The notes: generated by a model not told the origin, from the sequence alone. A stretch of DNA of 64,000 bases from Chaetoceros tenuissimus (GCA_021927905.1 BLLK01000040.1:838214-902213), one strand, 5' to 3'; shown: positions 30,132 to 41,559, counted from the stretch's first letter. Numbers and translations: made by a program.

Positions 30132-32675
30132 ATGAGCAGCAACAATCCCTTCCTTCAAGAACAAGAGAAGGAAACTTTGGAACCTATTGACGAAGATGAT
30201 CCTTCAGTCAAAAACAATCAACTTCTACAAAGGATTATTCGTCATCGAGATATTGCTAAACAATATGATCTGAATGAATTATTTGAACTGCTCGACGAAC
30301 TCCTTCCTGCACTAGCAGGATCTTCAAGAAAACACATAAAAATAGCCCAAAATTTGTATAAAGTTGCTACTACGATATCAGCCGAAAACATGACCAAACT
30401 TCAATTGGACATATCTTTCAAAAAGTACTTGGACGAGATGAATAAGAAGTTTGAATTTGATAACGATAGTGAGTACCACAGTAATCTTACTCTACTACTA
30501 GGCCCCGATGGGCTTTTTGACATGATGCATAAAAGTTACGCCGCTCAAGAAGTAATGATTCGTGGAATGCAAAGGAATGCAAAAGACATCATTGATATTG
30601 AAAGGGATTTTGAAAGGACAAATCCTTTGGAGAAACTTAGAAATAAAGAACAGGGATATATAACTATGACTAGAAAGAATATTGAAAATGCAGAAACAGC
30701 CGATGAGTTGGCGAAGAAAGCTTTTGCAAGGAAAAGATTTTGGACAGCGGAATACTTCTGGAATAAAGCTTTGGAATTTGATCCTAGCAATGTCAAGTAT
30801 TACAGCAATCTGTCTTGTGTTTTGAAGATTTTGGGAAGATACCTCAGGAGTTTAACAGTTGGGTACGGAAAAATTGCTCAGGATTACTTAGAGAAGGCAG
30901 TTAGCACTGCGGAACAAGGTATTAAGCTTGACCCTACTTGGGAACGATCGTTTCAGCGAGGTGCAGAAGCATATTTTGCCATGCATTCTCATGAATATTC
31001 CATGAAGATTCTGAATCTCTTAAAACCTGCATTTGATCATGTTGAGGAACCATCACAAAAATTGTATGCATTACGGGATAAAGCGAAACTTCATGCTTCG
31101 CAATGGTTCAAACTCTTTCGAACTGACGGAAATCACAGTATTCCAAAGTATATCCTAAACGCTGTTTTTGTCGTAAAGCTTGAAGTGAGTAAAGCTTGCG
31201 AAATGTGCTATAATTCAAAGAGAAGCAACCCACCTACAGCACAAGAATTAGAACAGGCAGGTGATGATATATATGATTCACTAATGCTCATGCTTGCGGC
31301 ATTGCAAAGAATGTATACCAAACGTGCTCAATATCACAAAGAAGCAAAGGCTCAAAAATTTGTTCCCATCCATTATCAAATTCATTTGCGGCAAATTGCA
31401 AAGACAGTGCCATTGGAAGTTCTCTTGCATAGTCAGAAATTGCTGGACTTGATTCTAATGGAAAAACCAAACATGTTTTGGGGATTGGAATGTTTGGACC
31501 GATTGAATGTAGAGTATCTTGATTTCAAAGCAATCGATCCTACGGAAAATGACAAAAATGAAGATAACAGCTTCAATGAATTGTTGGCAAGGGCGACTGG
31601 TTCATGTGATATGGGTATGGAATCTATTCAAAATGTCATGGAAATGACCAGTGGAAAGGATGCAGACTCAAAAGATCCAGACATGGCAATGCACCATCTT
31701 TGTGCATTCACAATGACTATATTAGATAGACTTGTTAGTTCCACAAAATATCCAGAGCTAATTGGAAACGCAAACGAAAAGATTTTGTTATTTAATTCGA
31801 ATAATGTAGCAATGGTGAAGGGTGGTGAGTTTATTGGTAAGGTCACCAAAGGAGCAATGGGTCTAGATGCATTCAAACGTGATGGAGATGCAACGCAATT
31901 TTTCCGTTTTATTGATAATAAGGGTGCTCTCAAAGCTGTCGCTACGGAATGCTATCAGTCGAGCGATCCAGGAAATTGGATACAAAAACTTATGTGTATG
32001 ATTTCACCATTTCAATGGGCTACATTTGACCTAGGTGACTGTGTGTATGTCTTTTATCAGTATGGATTGAACACGATTGATGGTAAACATCTTGGGTTGA
32101 GGCTACATGATGAAAAAGATGATTCTACTGATCCTATTGATACATACGTTGCCACTATTATTGGAAATATTATACAAGGATATTTTGACTACATGCCAAG
32201 AGAGGACGAGTCAGGAGAACCATCAGAAGAAAGTATGTTGATTATGGGATGCTTGCAAAAGTCAGCTTTTGGAAATTTCTTATTTTCAGACTCTTTGAGC
32301 TGGGATGCGAAAGAAATAATTTCTTACAAGGACATTGTCATCAAGGGACTTGCAAAGTGGAAAAAAGCGAGTAAAAATAAAAAATCGGCACATAGATGGA
32401 GTGCTATGGATGAGGAAGAGCAAGATTCACTCAAACATTTGAAGCCACTGAGTAAAGTGGAATTGTTTGAAAAGCGACTAAATGAGGAACAACCTAAGAA
32501 AGATATTCATACAGTTACGGCAATTCCAGAATGTGCTTCATGTGGAGATCGGGCTGTACAGCATAAATGTCCTTGCAAATTGGTCTACTACTGTTGCAAA
32601 GAATGCCAGTCCAAGGATTGGGAGACCCATAAAGCAATCCATAAGAAGGCCATGAAAAAGATCAATGCTAAATAG
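30132..32675 (+). CDS. TPR protein with C-terminal MYND zinc finger
   Basis: 847 residues, single exon. TPR-like helices lie around residues 185-300 (AKKAFARKRFWTAEYFWNKA, LEFDPSNVKYYSNLS, then AEQGIKLDPTWERSFQRGAE). The long middle part is helical with no domain I recognise. The extreme C-terminus (about 797-835) is a complete MYND finger: CASCGDRAVQHKCPC, YYCCKECQSKDWETHKAIH, with the expected seven Cys plus His spacing. MYND fingers bind proline-rich peptides. There is no SET domain, so a SMYD-type methyltransferase is excluded. Probably a protein-interaction adaptor. The start has a good context (gaaATGagc). Confidence 0.8.
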   Translation: MSSNNPFLQEQEKETLEPIDEDDPSVKNNQLLQRIIRHRDIAKQYDLNELFELLDELLPALAGSSRKHIKIAQNLYKVATTISAENMTKLQLDISFKKYLDEMNKKFEFDNDSEYHSNLTLLLGPDGLFDMMHKSYAAQEVMIRGMQRNAKDIIDIERDFERTNPLEKLRNKEQGYITMTRKNIENAETADELAKKAFARKRFWTAEYFWNKALEFDPSNVKYYSNLSCVLKILGRYLRSLTVGYGKIAQDYLEKAVSTAEQGIKLDPTWERSFQRGAEAYFAMHSHEYSMKILNLLKPAFDHVEEPSQKLYALRDKAKLHASQWFKLFRTDGNHSIPKYILNAVFVVKLEVSKACEMCYNSKRSNPPTAQELEQAGDDIYDSLMLMLAALQRMYTKRAQYHKEAKAQKFVPIHYQIHLRQIAKTVPLEVLLHSQKLLDLILMEKPNMFWGLECLDRLNVEYLDFKAIDPTENDKNEDNSFNELLARATGSCDMGMESIQNVMEMTSGKDADSKDPDMAMHHLCAFTMTILDRLVSSTKYPELIGNANEKILLFNSNNVAMVKGGEFIGKVTKGAMGLDAFKRDGDATQFFRFIDNKGALKAVATECYQSSDPGNWIQKLMCMISPFQWATFDLGDCVYVFYQYGLNTIDGKHLGLRLHDEKDDSTDPIDTYVATIIGNIIQGYFDYMPREDESGEPSEESMLIMGCLQKSAFGNFLFSDSLSWDAKEIISYKDIVIKGLAKWKKASKNKKSAHRWSAMDEEEQDSLKHLKPLSKVELFEKRLNEEQPKKDIHTVTAIPECASCGDRAVQHKCPCKLVYYCCKECQSKDWETHKAIHKKAMKKINAK

Positions 32676-33218
32676 CCTAGCACGTATTCAATGAATTAAA
32701 ATGAATATATAATTGAGTACTACGTTTCCTATCATTGTTGTTGATGAAAAATATCTTCATTCTTTACTAATTTCCACTTTTTGTAATTCCGCCGATGACA
32801 GCCAGTAGCATCACTAGCATGGCTGGAAATTGCATTTTATGTTTTTCAAGTTTTTCCAATATTGTGCTATTTGACAGCAAATTGGTGTTTCCTCCTCTGT
32901 CCCTATTGAAAAACTTGAATATGGGCAGAAATGAAATTAATGTTTAAATTTTTCAGTACCCCCTTCAATCTGGTACCCCCTCACAAAGAGAAACTCGAAA
33001 TCCCTTGCTCAAAACCTACTCTACCCACTCCATCAAACATCAACCATCAACCATCAACTATTGTACTATTGTTCAATCCGCCTCAATCGTTTTGATTGAT
33101 AAAATATTGTGTTGACAGGAGAAGGAATTCAATCATAGTTTTGAATGTCTAATACCTGAAAGAGTCTATTTCATCTAACTAACTCGAACCATATTTTCAT
33201 ACCGAAAAAATAAATAAA
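32676..33218. other. Intergenic, 543 bp
   Basis: Separates two plus-strand genes. It contains a short tandem run of accatca units near 33040-33060 and otherwise nothing I can name. Confidence 0.4.
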
Positions 33219-34633
33219 ATGGGCATCAAGAAAAGGTCGAAATCGAAGAATGCATCAACTTCTAAAAAACAAACTAAAGAAGCTTTGCCTTTGACAGATC
33301 AACAGAATATAGATCCCAATGAAGGTTGTCGAAAATGCGGTAGAGATGATGATCATGCACATTTGCTATTGTGCGAAGTATGCGAAGATGAATATCACAC
33401 CTACTGTTTGGATCCTCCCCTTACAACAGTTCCCGAGGGAGACTTTATTTGCGGTGAGTACTCATTTCAAATACCAGAATGTTACATCGTTTTTCAATTG
33501 CTCAAATATTCGAAATAGATAAATGCAAGCAGCACAAGATATTTTCTACAAATGATAATTTAGACGAAAGAGTGGCGGCTTTGCCCCCATCATATACCAA
33601 GCGCTTTGGTGAAATCGTTTGGGCGCAAGGAGGGGTAGGATTTGGATTCTGGCCAGCATGCATATATGATCCAAGACTGACAGTAGGCGGAGCGAGAAAA
33701 TTAGCACTGAAAAATATAGGAAAGAGACATTTGGTTTATTTCTTCGGATGTGCAGAAGCACCGTTTACTGTGCTTCCTGATAGTAAATGTATTGAATGGG
33801 AAACGGGTCTTTTGGAGGAATATGATACGGGTAAAAGTGCAAGAGCTTTTGGGAAAAATAGAACAACTATGTTTGAGTGGGCATTACAAGTGGCTATACT
33901 TGAAAATGAAAAACCAATAGAATTTAGACTGGATTGGAACCATGAAGAGGACGCAGCAGTTATTGCTGCGGGTAAATCCAGTAGTTCAAATCAAAACACA
34001 GGAACTGGTAAACGAAGAAATTCAACATCATCCAGCGGCGAAGCGAATAAGAAGAAACCAAAACCAATTGATACGAAAACAATAGAAAAGATTCAAGGTC
34101 ATGAACTTCTTACAAGTCCAATGACTGCAACGAACCAAGATAAAAATAGGACAAATACTGCAAACACAGCGAATGAATCTGCGCAGGCTACACGAAAAAG
34201 TAATAGAGAGCGAAAACCATCAAAATCATTTGATAATTCAACACCAGAGTCTAATTCCGCTGCAAAGTCAAAAAATGGCACTGTCAAACTGACTTCAACT
34301 ATATCAACTTTTTGTACTATTCTAGTTGTCAAAGGATCCGCCACAGACCCAAATCTTGATGCCGACACTGCTTTTGCTTCTAGTAAGAATGTTGGTTTCA
34401 TCACACTTCCTTCAGATACATTGGCAAAATTTGAAGATGCGAGAGCAGCTATTGAAAGAGATTTAGATGAAGATTCGTTTCCGAGTCGTTGGAAATTCTA
34501 TGTACCAGGTTTAGGACCATTGTCTCGAAAACAAGAAGCTAGATATGAAATAATACATGCTATGAATGCAGATTCATATGGAGATGGATCAAGAGCCAAG
34601 CCGGTGAAACTGTTTCTGGTCAAATGGGAATAG
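33219..34633 (+). CDS. PHD finger plus PWWP-like chromatin reader
   Basis: Exons 33219-33453 and 33519-34633 (65-bp intron, phase 1) give 449 residues. The PHD finger (residues 37-82) has the C4HC3 ligands: CRKC, CEVC, HTYC and, across the splice junction, FIC then DKC, so the last ligand pair is completed only after splicing. A PWWP-like domain follows (about 100-190): FGEIVWAQGGVGFGFWPACI, then HLVYFFG and WETGLLEEY. A Ser/Lys-rich linker carries KKKPKP, a likely nuclear signal. The C-terminal 120 residues (TFCTILVVKGSATDPN onward) are not recognised. PHD-PWWP pairs read histone tails and nucleosomal DNA. Confidence 0.85.
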
Positions 34634-34912
34634 AGAGTATTTATTTGTGGGGGTGAAATTGATTTTGTAAAGGCAAATTTCAGTAAAAGTAAAAGACTAC
34701 CTCGTATTTCTGTTTAAAGGTAAAGATTTAGTTCTATGTAGGATAAGAACCGCATTACAACATGAAGTGTCTGCTATTTCGCTAATCATTGTCCAAAACA
34801 TTGGTCTGAGTATAAACGCATACTCGAAAATTAAAATACATTTGTTCCTGGTGTATCTTGCATTTCTATCAATTATAATTTTCTATAAAAATGCCCTAGC
34901 TAGAAAGCAAAC

Positions 34913-35744
34913 TTAGTTTCTGAAGATTTGGTCTCCGTAGTTTCCGAAGTAAAGATCCTGTACAAAGATTCCCATGAAAGCAACCATAGCAAGACGTCCA
35001 TTGTTGATTTCCTTGTTCTGGTAGTCAACCCATCCCTCATCACTATTGTCTACCCAGTAAGCAGCTCCAAGGACATCTCCTGGCTGGTATCCTGGGCGTG
35101 CCTTGATTTGCTGTGCAAGCCACTCAATAGCACCACATCCAAGAACAAATTGAAGCCATCCTACAGATGGGAGCTGCTTTGCAGCCTCAAGAGGATCGGA
35201 TGAAAGGGAGCTGTTGAATGCTGGGTGTACTCCTGCAGCAGTGATGTACCATCCAAGACAAGCAGCCATAGCAACACGTCCGTGCTTGAGCTCTGCCTCA
35301 CGGTAAAGGTTCATTACTTCATCAGACTTTCCTGCAGAGAATCCAAGTGGATCAAAGAATCCCATTGGTGCGGTGATTCCTACAACAGTCTCATCCTTCC
35401 ATGCATTGAGGGAAGTACTGCGGGTAGCAGTTTGGGAAACTGGTGCAAATGCAGATCTATTGAATGATTATATTTTACAAAAGCAGGTGAGAAAGAAGAC
35501 ATCAAAATTAAAATGTTACAAATTTCACTTTGGTAGATTTCATTTTAGAATGGAGATAAGTGAAACTTCAAATTTAGTGTAGAACACACTGAGAAAACAA
35601 AGGATTCCAACATCAATCATGAGGCTTTTCTGAGATCTCTTATCATCCAAGACGCAGTCTACCATCCTTTTTATATCATCTATGGTAGTTGAGAAGTACT
35701 TACGCAGATGCAAGAAGAGTGGAGATAATAGCTGCAGACTTCAT
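34913..35744 (-). CDS. Fucoxanthin-chlorophyll a/c binding protein (LHC family)
   Basis: Exons 35744-35704 and 35456-34913 (247-bp intron, phase 2) give 194 residues, the normal FCP length. The presequence MKSAAIISTLLASASAFAP shows signal peptide plus the ASAFAP cleavage motif, with splicing inside the motif, which targets the protein across four plastid membranes. Mature protein: FFDPLGFSAG, helix 1 with the chlorophyll-ligating EAELKHGRVAM, helix 2 (LQFVLGCGAIEWLAQQ) and helix 3 with EINNGRLAMVAFMGIF. It belongs in thylakoid light harvesting. I do not assign an Lhcf, Lhcr or Lhcx subgroup by eye. The C/G-rich codon use matches high expression. Confidence 0.97.
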
Positions 35745-36229
35745 TATTGGTATTATATACGATATACTACGGTGAGGGTAGATACAAGGCTTGTTCAAAC
35801 GTAACAAAGGCATCAGGTGGTAGAAGAGCAAGCTTTCTTGGTTGCATTTTGCTTGTAATTACGTTGGATGCTCTCGAAGTTGAAGATATCCTCCTCTCCT
35901 GAAACACCTTCTCGAGACGGTTAAGGTAACAGCAAATTTAGCTGACAAAAGAAATGATTCTAAGCATCAAATGGCCAAGGTAGTCCCTCCCAATACCTAA
36001 AACAGCAGCATCTTTGGAAGCAATTTCTCAAACTTGTCGCTTCTTTTTGATTCCAATGACAAAAATAGAGCTAATGTCTAGCTTTAATGCACAAGCAATG
36101 CCATATATAATATAAATATTTTTGCAAATTTGAGATCAAATCAGAATTATACAAATGAAATTTTGTTTTAGTAACTTGGGATTCGCCTTTGATGCAGAAA
36201 TTGGAGGAGCTTCGAGTGCGTTGCTCTAT
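35745..36229. other. Intergenic, FCP upstream region
   Basis: 485 bp upstream of the FCP start and downstream of the TLDc gene stop. It probably contains the FCP promoter; I could not name a light-responsive element. Confidence 0.35.
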
Positions 36230-38119
36230 CTATTTTTCATAGACATAATTGCTGTCATCGTTTTCGTCAACATGACAATCGCCTCGTCCGCGCATCTCAG
36301 CCCGATGTTTAAATGTTTTGCTTTCAATCAATCCACTCTTGAAGTCATCCAAGAATTGGGCCTTGTCTACCTTCCTTGCCTTTTGAATGTTCGACGCAAC
36401 TATTTCTCTTTGCTTTTTCCTACCAACGAGAGCTTCAGCTACAACTTCATCTCCACCGACACCCCATACTTCTAGACTTTCCAGATCAAACAACTTCGAT
36501 AACCCTTCTCGCGGTGGTAGAAGCCGTCCAGCCTCAAATGTAAGGTCTGACGCAGATGCTCTATTTTCATCAAACGTTTCAGATATAAAAAGTCGCGGCT
36601 GATTGCAGTCCCCTCCAAAACCTATACCATGTGCTTGACCGTCATATCCTCTACTTCTGCTTTCTGGATTACAATACTGATAATTTGTTCCGGCTCCTCG
36701 TGGTCTCATGAGTTTCAAAGATGGCAAAATACTGAAAAGAAAACAGTCGGAATTGCCATAAAAGTTTTTAGATTCCTTCCATGCAGTTGATGAAAAGGCT
36801 CCGAACACACCGCCTTGGTCAGCCTCTCTGACAATCAAAAGAGTTGGACCACTGTAACCTAAAAGTGCATTTTGAAGGCGATTAAACGATAGCCCATCTG
36901 AGTCTGTTGTGTAGAGTCGATGCCAAGCACCACATAATGACGGCGACATTGTTGCAAAGTTGAAGAGTAATGGAGATTGATCACTATTGAAGAATGCACT
37001 TTGTTGCCCCTCAAGGCGGGGAAAGATGAATTCACTTCGAGACGGAGGATAAGGTCTATCTGGGAAAAGTATTAGATGCACAAAAGTTTCCAAGCATGAT
37101 CCAAGACATGGTGCATTCGAATCTGCCCAAGCTAAAAATATATCCAATGAAATAGTGTCATTGGTATCGCCTTGTGATGAGTCATTGATATTCAACGAAC
37201 CCATTCCCATGTTCATTGAATTCTTTTGAGCATATTCAAGTAAAGATGTAGCGAGAGTATCTCCGATATCACTTGGATACATGGTAGAAGGATCAAATGG
37301 AGGGATAATTGTTTCTTCATCACTTGAATCATCTTCGTCGTCATCGTCAGGATTATACTGTCCAGCAGCTATAAGTCTCTCCTTCTCTTCCTCTTGTTTC
37401 TTTTTTTCTATCTCCTTTAGTCTGATTCGTTCTTTTTGATCTTCCATCATTCTTTGATTGGTCATGTATGTATCATATATTGCACAGGCCAATGCTATTC
37501 TGTAGAAACAGTCCATCAATTTTTTCGCATTGGCTCTATTAGAATCATTTTCAAGTGCACAACATTTGAAAACGCATTCCATAGCTTTCCTTGAACCGCG
37601 TCTAGAAGTTTCAGAAGCACCATCAATAAATTTTGCTAGTTTCATCCAACCTATTTTGGCTTCCACAACATCTGGAGAAAGATCGTACTCTCCATCAAAT
37701 TTGACTGGTTTGAGTAGTGTGAAGAAAGTCTCATTCATAGTTCTTCCAAAGTTATCTGGTAATACATTCTCATCTATGATGGACATGATGAATTTGATTC
37801 TTTCTCTTCTCTTTAGTATCTGATGTGAAGGCTTCATAAACATGTTTTCATCTACTTGGAGCAGATCCACATAAGAATTTTCATCACTTTTGGACAGTAT
37901 TGGTTTTCGTAGTGTAGATGAGAAAGTTGCTAGGTCGACCAAAAATTTATCTGTCAATAAGTCTTTCCTTGAATCCACTGGTGAAGTATTTAAAAAGGTA
38001 TATACTCTTGCCAACCTGATTATTTCATCATTGCCGAAAGGGTACCTATCTCCCAACTTCGACAATTGTTCATTGAGATCCCCGTTGGGATTTGTTGGTG
38101 CAGATGCAGTAATACCCAT
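36230..38119 (-). CDS. TLDc-domain protein, predicted N-myristoylated
   Basis: 629 residues, single exon. The first ATG is at 38119 (the frame upstream offers only GTG) and gives MGITASAP, a good N-myristoylation consensus (Gly2, small residue at position 6). The TLDc domain lies about 365-550: LLGYSGPTLLIVREADQGGVFGAF, SDCFLFSILPSLKLMRP, GGDCNQPRLFISETFD and SLEVWGVGG. A charged coiled-coil segment (EKKKQEEEKERLIAAG) and an acidic run lie at about 225-265. Myristoylation plus TLDc recalls metazoan mEAK7 (lysosomal, mTOR-linked); TLDc proteins also contact the V-ATPase. Orthology is inference. The C-terminus after the TLDc is about 50 charged residues. Confidence 0.85.
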   Translation of the reverse strand: MGITASAPTNPNGDLNEQLSKLGDRYPFGNDEIIRLARVYTFLNTSPVDSRKDLLTDKFLVDLATFSSTLRKPILSKSDENSYVDLLQVDENMFMKPSHQILKRRERIKFIMSIIDENVLPDNFGRTMNETFFTLLKPVKFDGEYDLSPDVVEAKIGWMKLAKFIDGASETSRRGSRKAMECVFKCCALENDSNRANAKKLMDCFYRIALACAIYDTYMTNQRMMEDQKERIRLKEIEKKKQEEEKERLIAAGQYNPDDDDEDDSSDEETIIPPFDPSTMYPSDIGDTLATSLLEYAQKNSMNMGMGSLNINDSSQGDTNDTISLDIFLAWADSNAPCLGSCLETFVHLILFPDRPYPPSRSEFIFPRLEGQQSAFFNSDQSPLLFNFATMSPSLCGAWHRLYTTDSDGLSFNRLQNALLGYSGPTLLIVREADQGGVFGAFSSTAWKESKNFYGNSDCFLFSILPSLKLMRPRGAGTNYQYCNPESRSRGYDGQAHGIGFGGDCNQPRLFISETFDENRASASDLTFEAGRLLPPREGLSKLFDLESLEVWGVGGDEVVAEALVGRKKQREIVASNIQKARKVDKAQFLDDFKSGLIESKTFKHRAEMRGRGDCHVDENDDSNYVYEK

Positions 38120-38701
38120 TTGTACTGTACTAACTATACGCACTTATAAAATAAAGTTGTCACTTCTATTTAAATTTCCACAACCTAATGAAAAGAAAGC
38201 AATAACGCAACAACTACATACACTTGATCGTCAAAATGTAAAAACTGAGAAGGAAGAAAAGAGCAAGCACACCACCCTCTTACTAGCGGTTATTATACCG
38301 TTTTGTTTGTCTTCGATGTTGTACTTGTACTTGCTTTAGCAAAGCGGTTTTATCATTGAATTGCATACCACAGATATTAAGGAAGATAACTTCATTATGT
38401 CCTTTTATTCTTCTTATCGTTCTTTATCTTGTCTACTAAGATTCAAAATGATAATGGAAAATTTAGAAATGTGAGCTTATTTTTAACCAAAGAATAACGG
38501 TAAATGAGGCCTCCTCTGACAGATTTTTATGCAAAGCTTTCGCCAAACTGAAACTCAACAGTCCACTAGGCTTCGGGCTTCGCACTTCACAAAGTCTTCT
38601 TCATAGTTGTGGACTCACTCAACACTCACTTGGTCTATTTCTTATCACGATACAAATTACTCAAATAACAAAAGAACAAAATTAATTTATGCTGTTTGAA
38701 C
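38120..38701. promoter_or_regulatory. Divergent region, 582 bp
   Basis: Between the divergent TLDc and large orphan genes. AT-rich, with pyrimidine-rich runs near 38395-38430. No element or RNA gene named. Confidence 0.35.
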
Positions 38702-41539
38702 ATGAATGACAACGACGTTCTACTTACTTCGCTCTATGATAGTGCAACAAAGTTGCAAGTCAGTGGTTCAAAGGATGAGATTGAAAGAGAAAATGAGGTT
38801 TTGGATGATAGGAGTTTGGTAGAAATAGCCACGAGATCAGAGGATAGTGACTATGAACGCGAAGATATCAATCATACTCGCGATCTTGATGATTCTCTTC
38901 ACTTCAGCTACAACAGTCCTACGAAAGGAGATTCAGATAATGATGATTCAAAACAAATTGAAACAATTTTATCGCCAAAGGTATCTTCCTTACTCAAGTC
39001 GAGTGAAGATGCATTAAATAATGTAATGGATTGGATCGAAGATGGATCACTTAGAAATAGCAATGATGAGCAAGATGGTCTAACTTCAGAATTGAAGAGA
39101 TTGGCAGATGCAGAGCAAATTCTACGCGACGAATTAGAATTATCAAGTATTAGCTTTGGGGTACAAAGGTCTAGTGACAGCCCAGTGGAATATAGCAGCG
39201 ACGAAAGTATCGAAGAAGACAAACTCATCAAGGGTGAAATAGAAGAAGAAGAGCAAAACGTCAACAAAGACATGGAAAAGGCTGCAGAAATTCTCGAGTC
39301 TGTTAAAGTCAAGGATCAAGATGATGAAACGGAGAAAGAAATGCTTTTTGGCGATGCAGACGAAAATATCACAAAATTTTCTACTTCTGTAAACACAAAT
39401 ATTTCGGATGACATAGCTGAAAAGAAACCATATAGTTTGTATGATCACGCTGAAGCAATTGGTGTTCAGCATAGTGATGACGATTTATGTTATCCATCTT
39501 GTCCACTATTGGATGAAACTGATGCACGAAATTTCTTGAGATCATCATTCAAGACTGAATCTCTAGATGACGAACATGTAGCCGAAATCCTTAGTTGTGC
39601 AAGAGAATATATCAAACCAATGTCTATGGATGCATTGTGTCGAATTTATAAAGGCATTGGCTATGTCAACCAAAGAATGACAGTGCATGACTGGGAAAAA
39701 AACGATGTACATTCTGGACATGAAATACTTCCAGTTAGGACTGTCACAATCGAACTGCGACCTGATGCGCAACTTGATACAATCATGACCTCTGTGTACG
39801 ATTCAATAGTGAATGCAAAAGGAAGAATTACAAATAGAGGAAATGGGAATATCAGAGCATTATTACCAGGGAGATTTATACACAACTCCTCTTATGTACA
39901 TTTCACAAATTGTTCTACAGTGAAGAGAGACGTTGAGTGGATTGGTGATCATATTCGATTACCACCTCTCATTGTTGATTCGCAAGTATGTGCGAAGAAG
40001 AGGGGTGTGGGTGTTCAAAGAATCTTATTACTACGGTTTTACAGCATAGAAGAAGATCAAGTTTTGGATAACGTTGCACCGGCTGTGACATTGTCGAAAG
40101 GGAACGGAGAGGTGGATTCCTTCATTGCGAAAAACTGCATATTTAGAGAATCTGCAGCATTGCTTCAACGAATGCAATTGCAAGCAACTGGTGGAATTCG
40201 TAATCAAGCTTTCACGGTGAACAAAAAGACGAACAACAATGGAAGAGTAGGGAAAATACTCAATCTGCTTCGTCCTTTATCACGTAAAGGACGAACAAAA
40301 GAAACTTTGCCGCATGGGATTCATTATCAATACAACCAAACTGATAGTATAGAATCTTCTTTCATCGGTACTCACGCAAGAGAAAATTTGAGTGAGTATC
40401 TGTTGACATCATTTGAAGAAAGTCCGTCTATATATTCGAAATACAAAAATGCAGTATCAGCTTTGTCTCGAGCAGATTGGCCATTTTTGCAAGCAAGCTG
40501 GAAATTTTTGTCTACGTGTTTAGTAAGTTTGGATCAAAAGTGCCTCGCATTTAGCACGTTGAATTGTACGAAATTTGGTAAATTCCCACTACTCCCTTCG
40601 ATTGATGAAAACTATGTTTCTCAAATAAGAGAAATAATCAGGACAAGTATGATTGAACTATTATACAAAAAAGTTCAGCAATTGGAAGCACCTGTATGTG
40701 AAGCGGAGTTTCAGATGAAGCAACTAAAAAATGTGTTGGAACCTATGGCTTATGCTTATGATAAGACCTTGCCGGACTTACCAGCAATCACGCCAATAAA
40801 TGCGTACCCACTTCTTTTTGAAGATCCGGAAAAGACGTGCCCACCGTGGGGAGAAAGTGTATTGAAAGTGTTAACAGCAATAGGTTCAGAAAATAAAGAA
40901 TTAGAGGAGAATGCAAACAAGTCTCCTCATTTTAATTATGCACGCGAAGCAGTGATGAAAGTTGCAGACGCATTCAAAGCTCAACTTCAAGTAGAGAGTG
41001 ATGCAAGATTTGTGCAAAGAGAACAAAGGGTATTAGATCGAATGAAAGAAATCAATTCATATCTTGTTGATGCAATTGAATGTGTTGGTGGATCTTACGG
41101 GCTAAACCTGGCAGCAACCAAGGCTGCTGAGAAAATTCATGCATGTGCAGACGATTGTATCATTATGGATGAATACAACAGAGAAAGAACAGATAGAGTC
41201 AAAATATTGCCAATAGAAGACCAGGTTCCTTTACTTACATGTGGAGTTATAGTTAAAGGCAGCCCATGTACATGCTATGTCACCAAACATCAGCTTTTGC
41301 TTGCTTCGAAGCGATCCCCACTATTTGAAGGAAAATATTTTAGTATTGTTCAACTCAATGACATCAATGTTTTCGTGAAGACCGGGAAGAAAACAGCGTT
41401 GAAAGTTATTCCGTCCATGATCATCCTCAAGAGCAGTACTGATGGCTCTGAAATTTGCAGCTTTAGACCTTCCACAGGCGCCCATTTGTTTCAAGACTTT
41501 TTGAACACCGTCAAGCAGTATGCTCAAAATTACTATTAA
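38702..41539 (+). CDS. Large orphan protein with GRAM/PH-like C-terminus
   Basis: 945 residues, single exon; the first ATG in frame is 38702. Residues 1-250 are acidic and disordered-looking (Asp/Glu/Ser-rich). The central 300-600 region contains LPVRTVTIELRPDAQLDTIM and a long beta-rich part. Residues 600-830 are helical. The C-terminal about 110 residues (LTCGVIVKGSPCTCYVTKHQ, LLLASKRS, YFSIVQLNDINVFV, then a final helix FQDFLNTVKQYAQ) have the strand-strand-helix order of a GRAM or PH fold, suggesting membrane-lipid binding. I recognise no specific family. Its stop is 20 bp from the convergent Sel1 gene. Confidence 0.6.
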   Translation: MNDNDVLLTSLYDSATKLQVSGSKDEIERENEVLDDRSLVEIATRSEDSDYEREDINHTRDLDDSLHFSYNSPTKGDSDNDDSKQIETILSPKVSSLLKSSEDALNNVMDWIEDGSLRNSNDEQDGLTSELKRLADAEQILRDELELSSISFGVQRSSDSPVEYSSDESIEEDKLIKGEIEEEEQNVNKDMEKAAEILESVKVKDQDDETEKEMLFGDADENITKFSTSVNTNISDDIAEKKPYSLYDHAEAIGVQHSDDDLCYPSCPLLDETDARNFLRSSFKTESLDDEHVAEILSCAREYIKPMSMDALCRIYKGIGYVNQRMTVHDWEKNDVHSGHEILPVRTVTIELRPDAQLDTIMTSVYDSIVNAKGRITNRGNGNIRALLPGRFIHNSSYVHFTNCSTVKRDVEWIGDHIRLPPLIVDSQVCAKKRGVGVQRILLLRFYSIEEDQVLDNVAPAVTLSKGNGEVDSFIAKNCIFRESAALLQRMQLQATGGIRNQAFTVNKKTNNNGRVGKILNLLRPLSRKGRTKETLPHGIHYQYNQTDSIESSFIGTHARENLSEYLLTSFEESPSIYSKYKNAVSALSRADWPFLQASWKFLSTCLVSLDQKCLAFSTLNCTKFGKFPLLPSIDENYVSQIREIIRTSMIELLYKKVQQLEAPVCEAEFQMKQLKNVLEPMAYAYDKTLPDLPAITPINAYPLLFEDPEKTCPPWGESVLKVLTAIGSENKELEENANKSPHFNYAREAVMKVADAFKAQLQVESDARFVQREQRVLDRMKEINSYLVDAIECVGGSYGLNLAATKAAEKIHACADDCIIMDEYNRERTDRVKILPIEDQVPLLTCGVIVKGSPCTCYVTKHQLLLASKRSPLFEGKYFSIVQLNDINVFVKTGKKTALKVIPSMIILKSSTDGSEICSFRPSTGAHLFQDFLNTVKQYAQNYY

Positions 41540-41559
41540 AAGAATAAACTAGGAATGAA

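Noticed and set aside
33181-33195. tRNA B-box-like string tcgaacc
   Set aside because: No matching A box, acceptor stem or cloverleaf around it.
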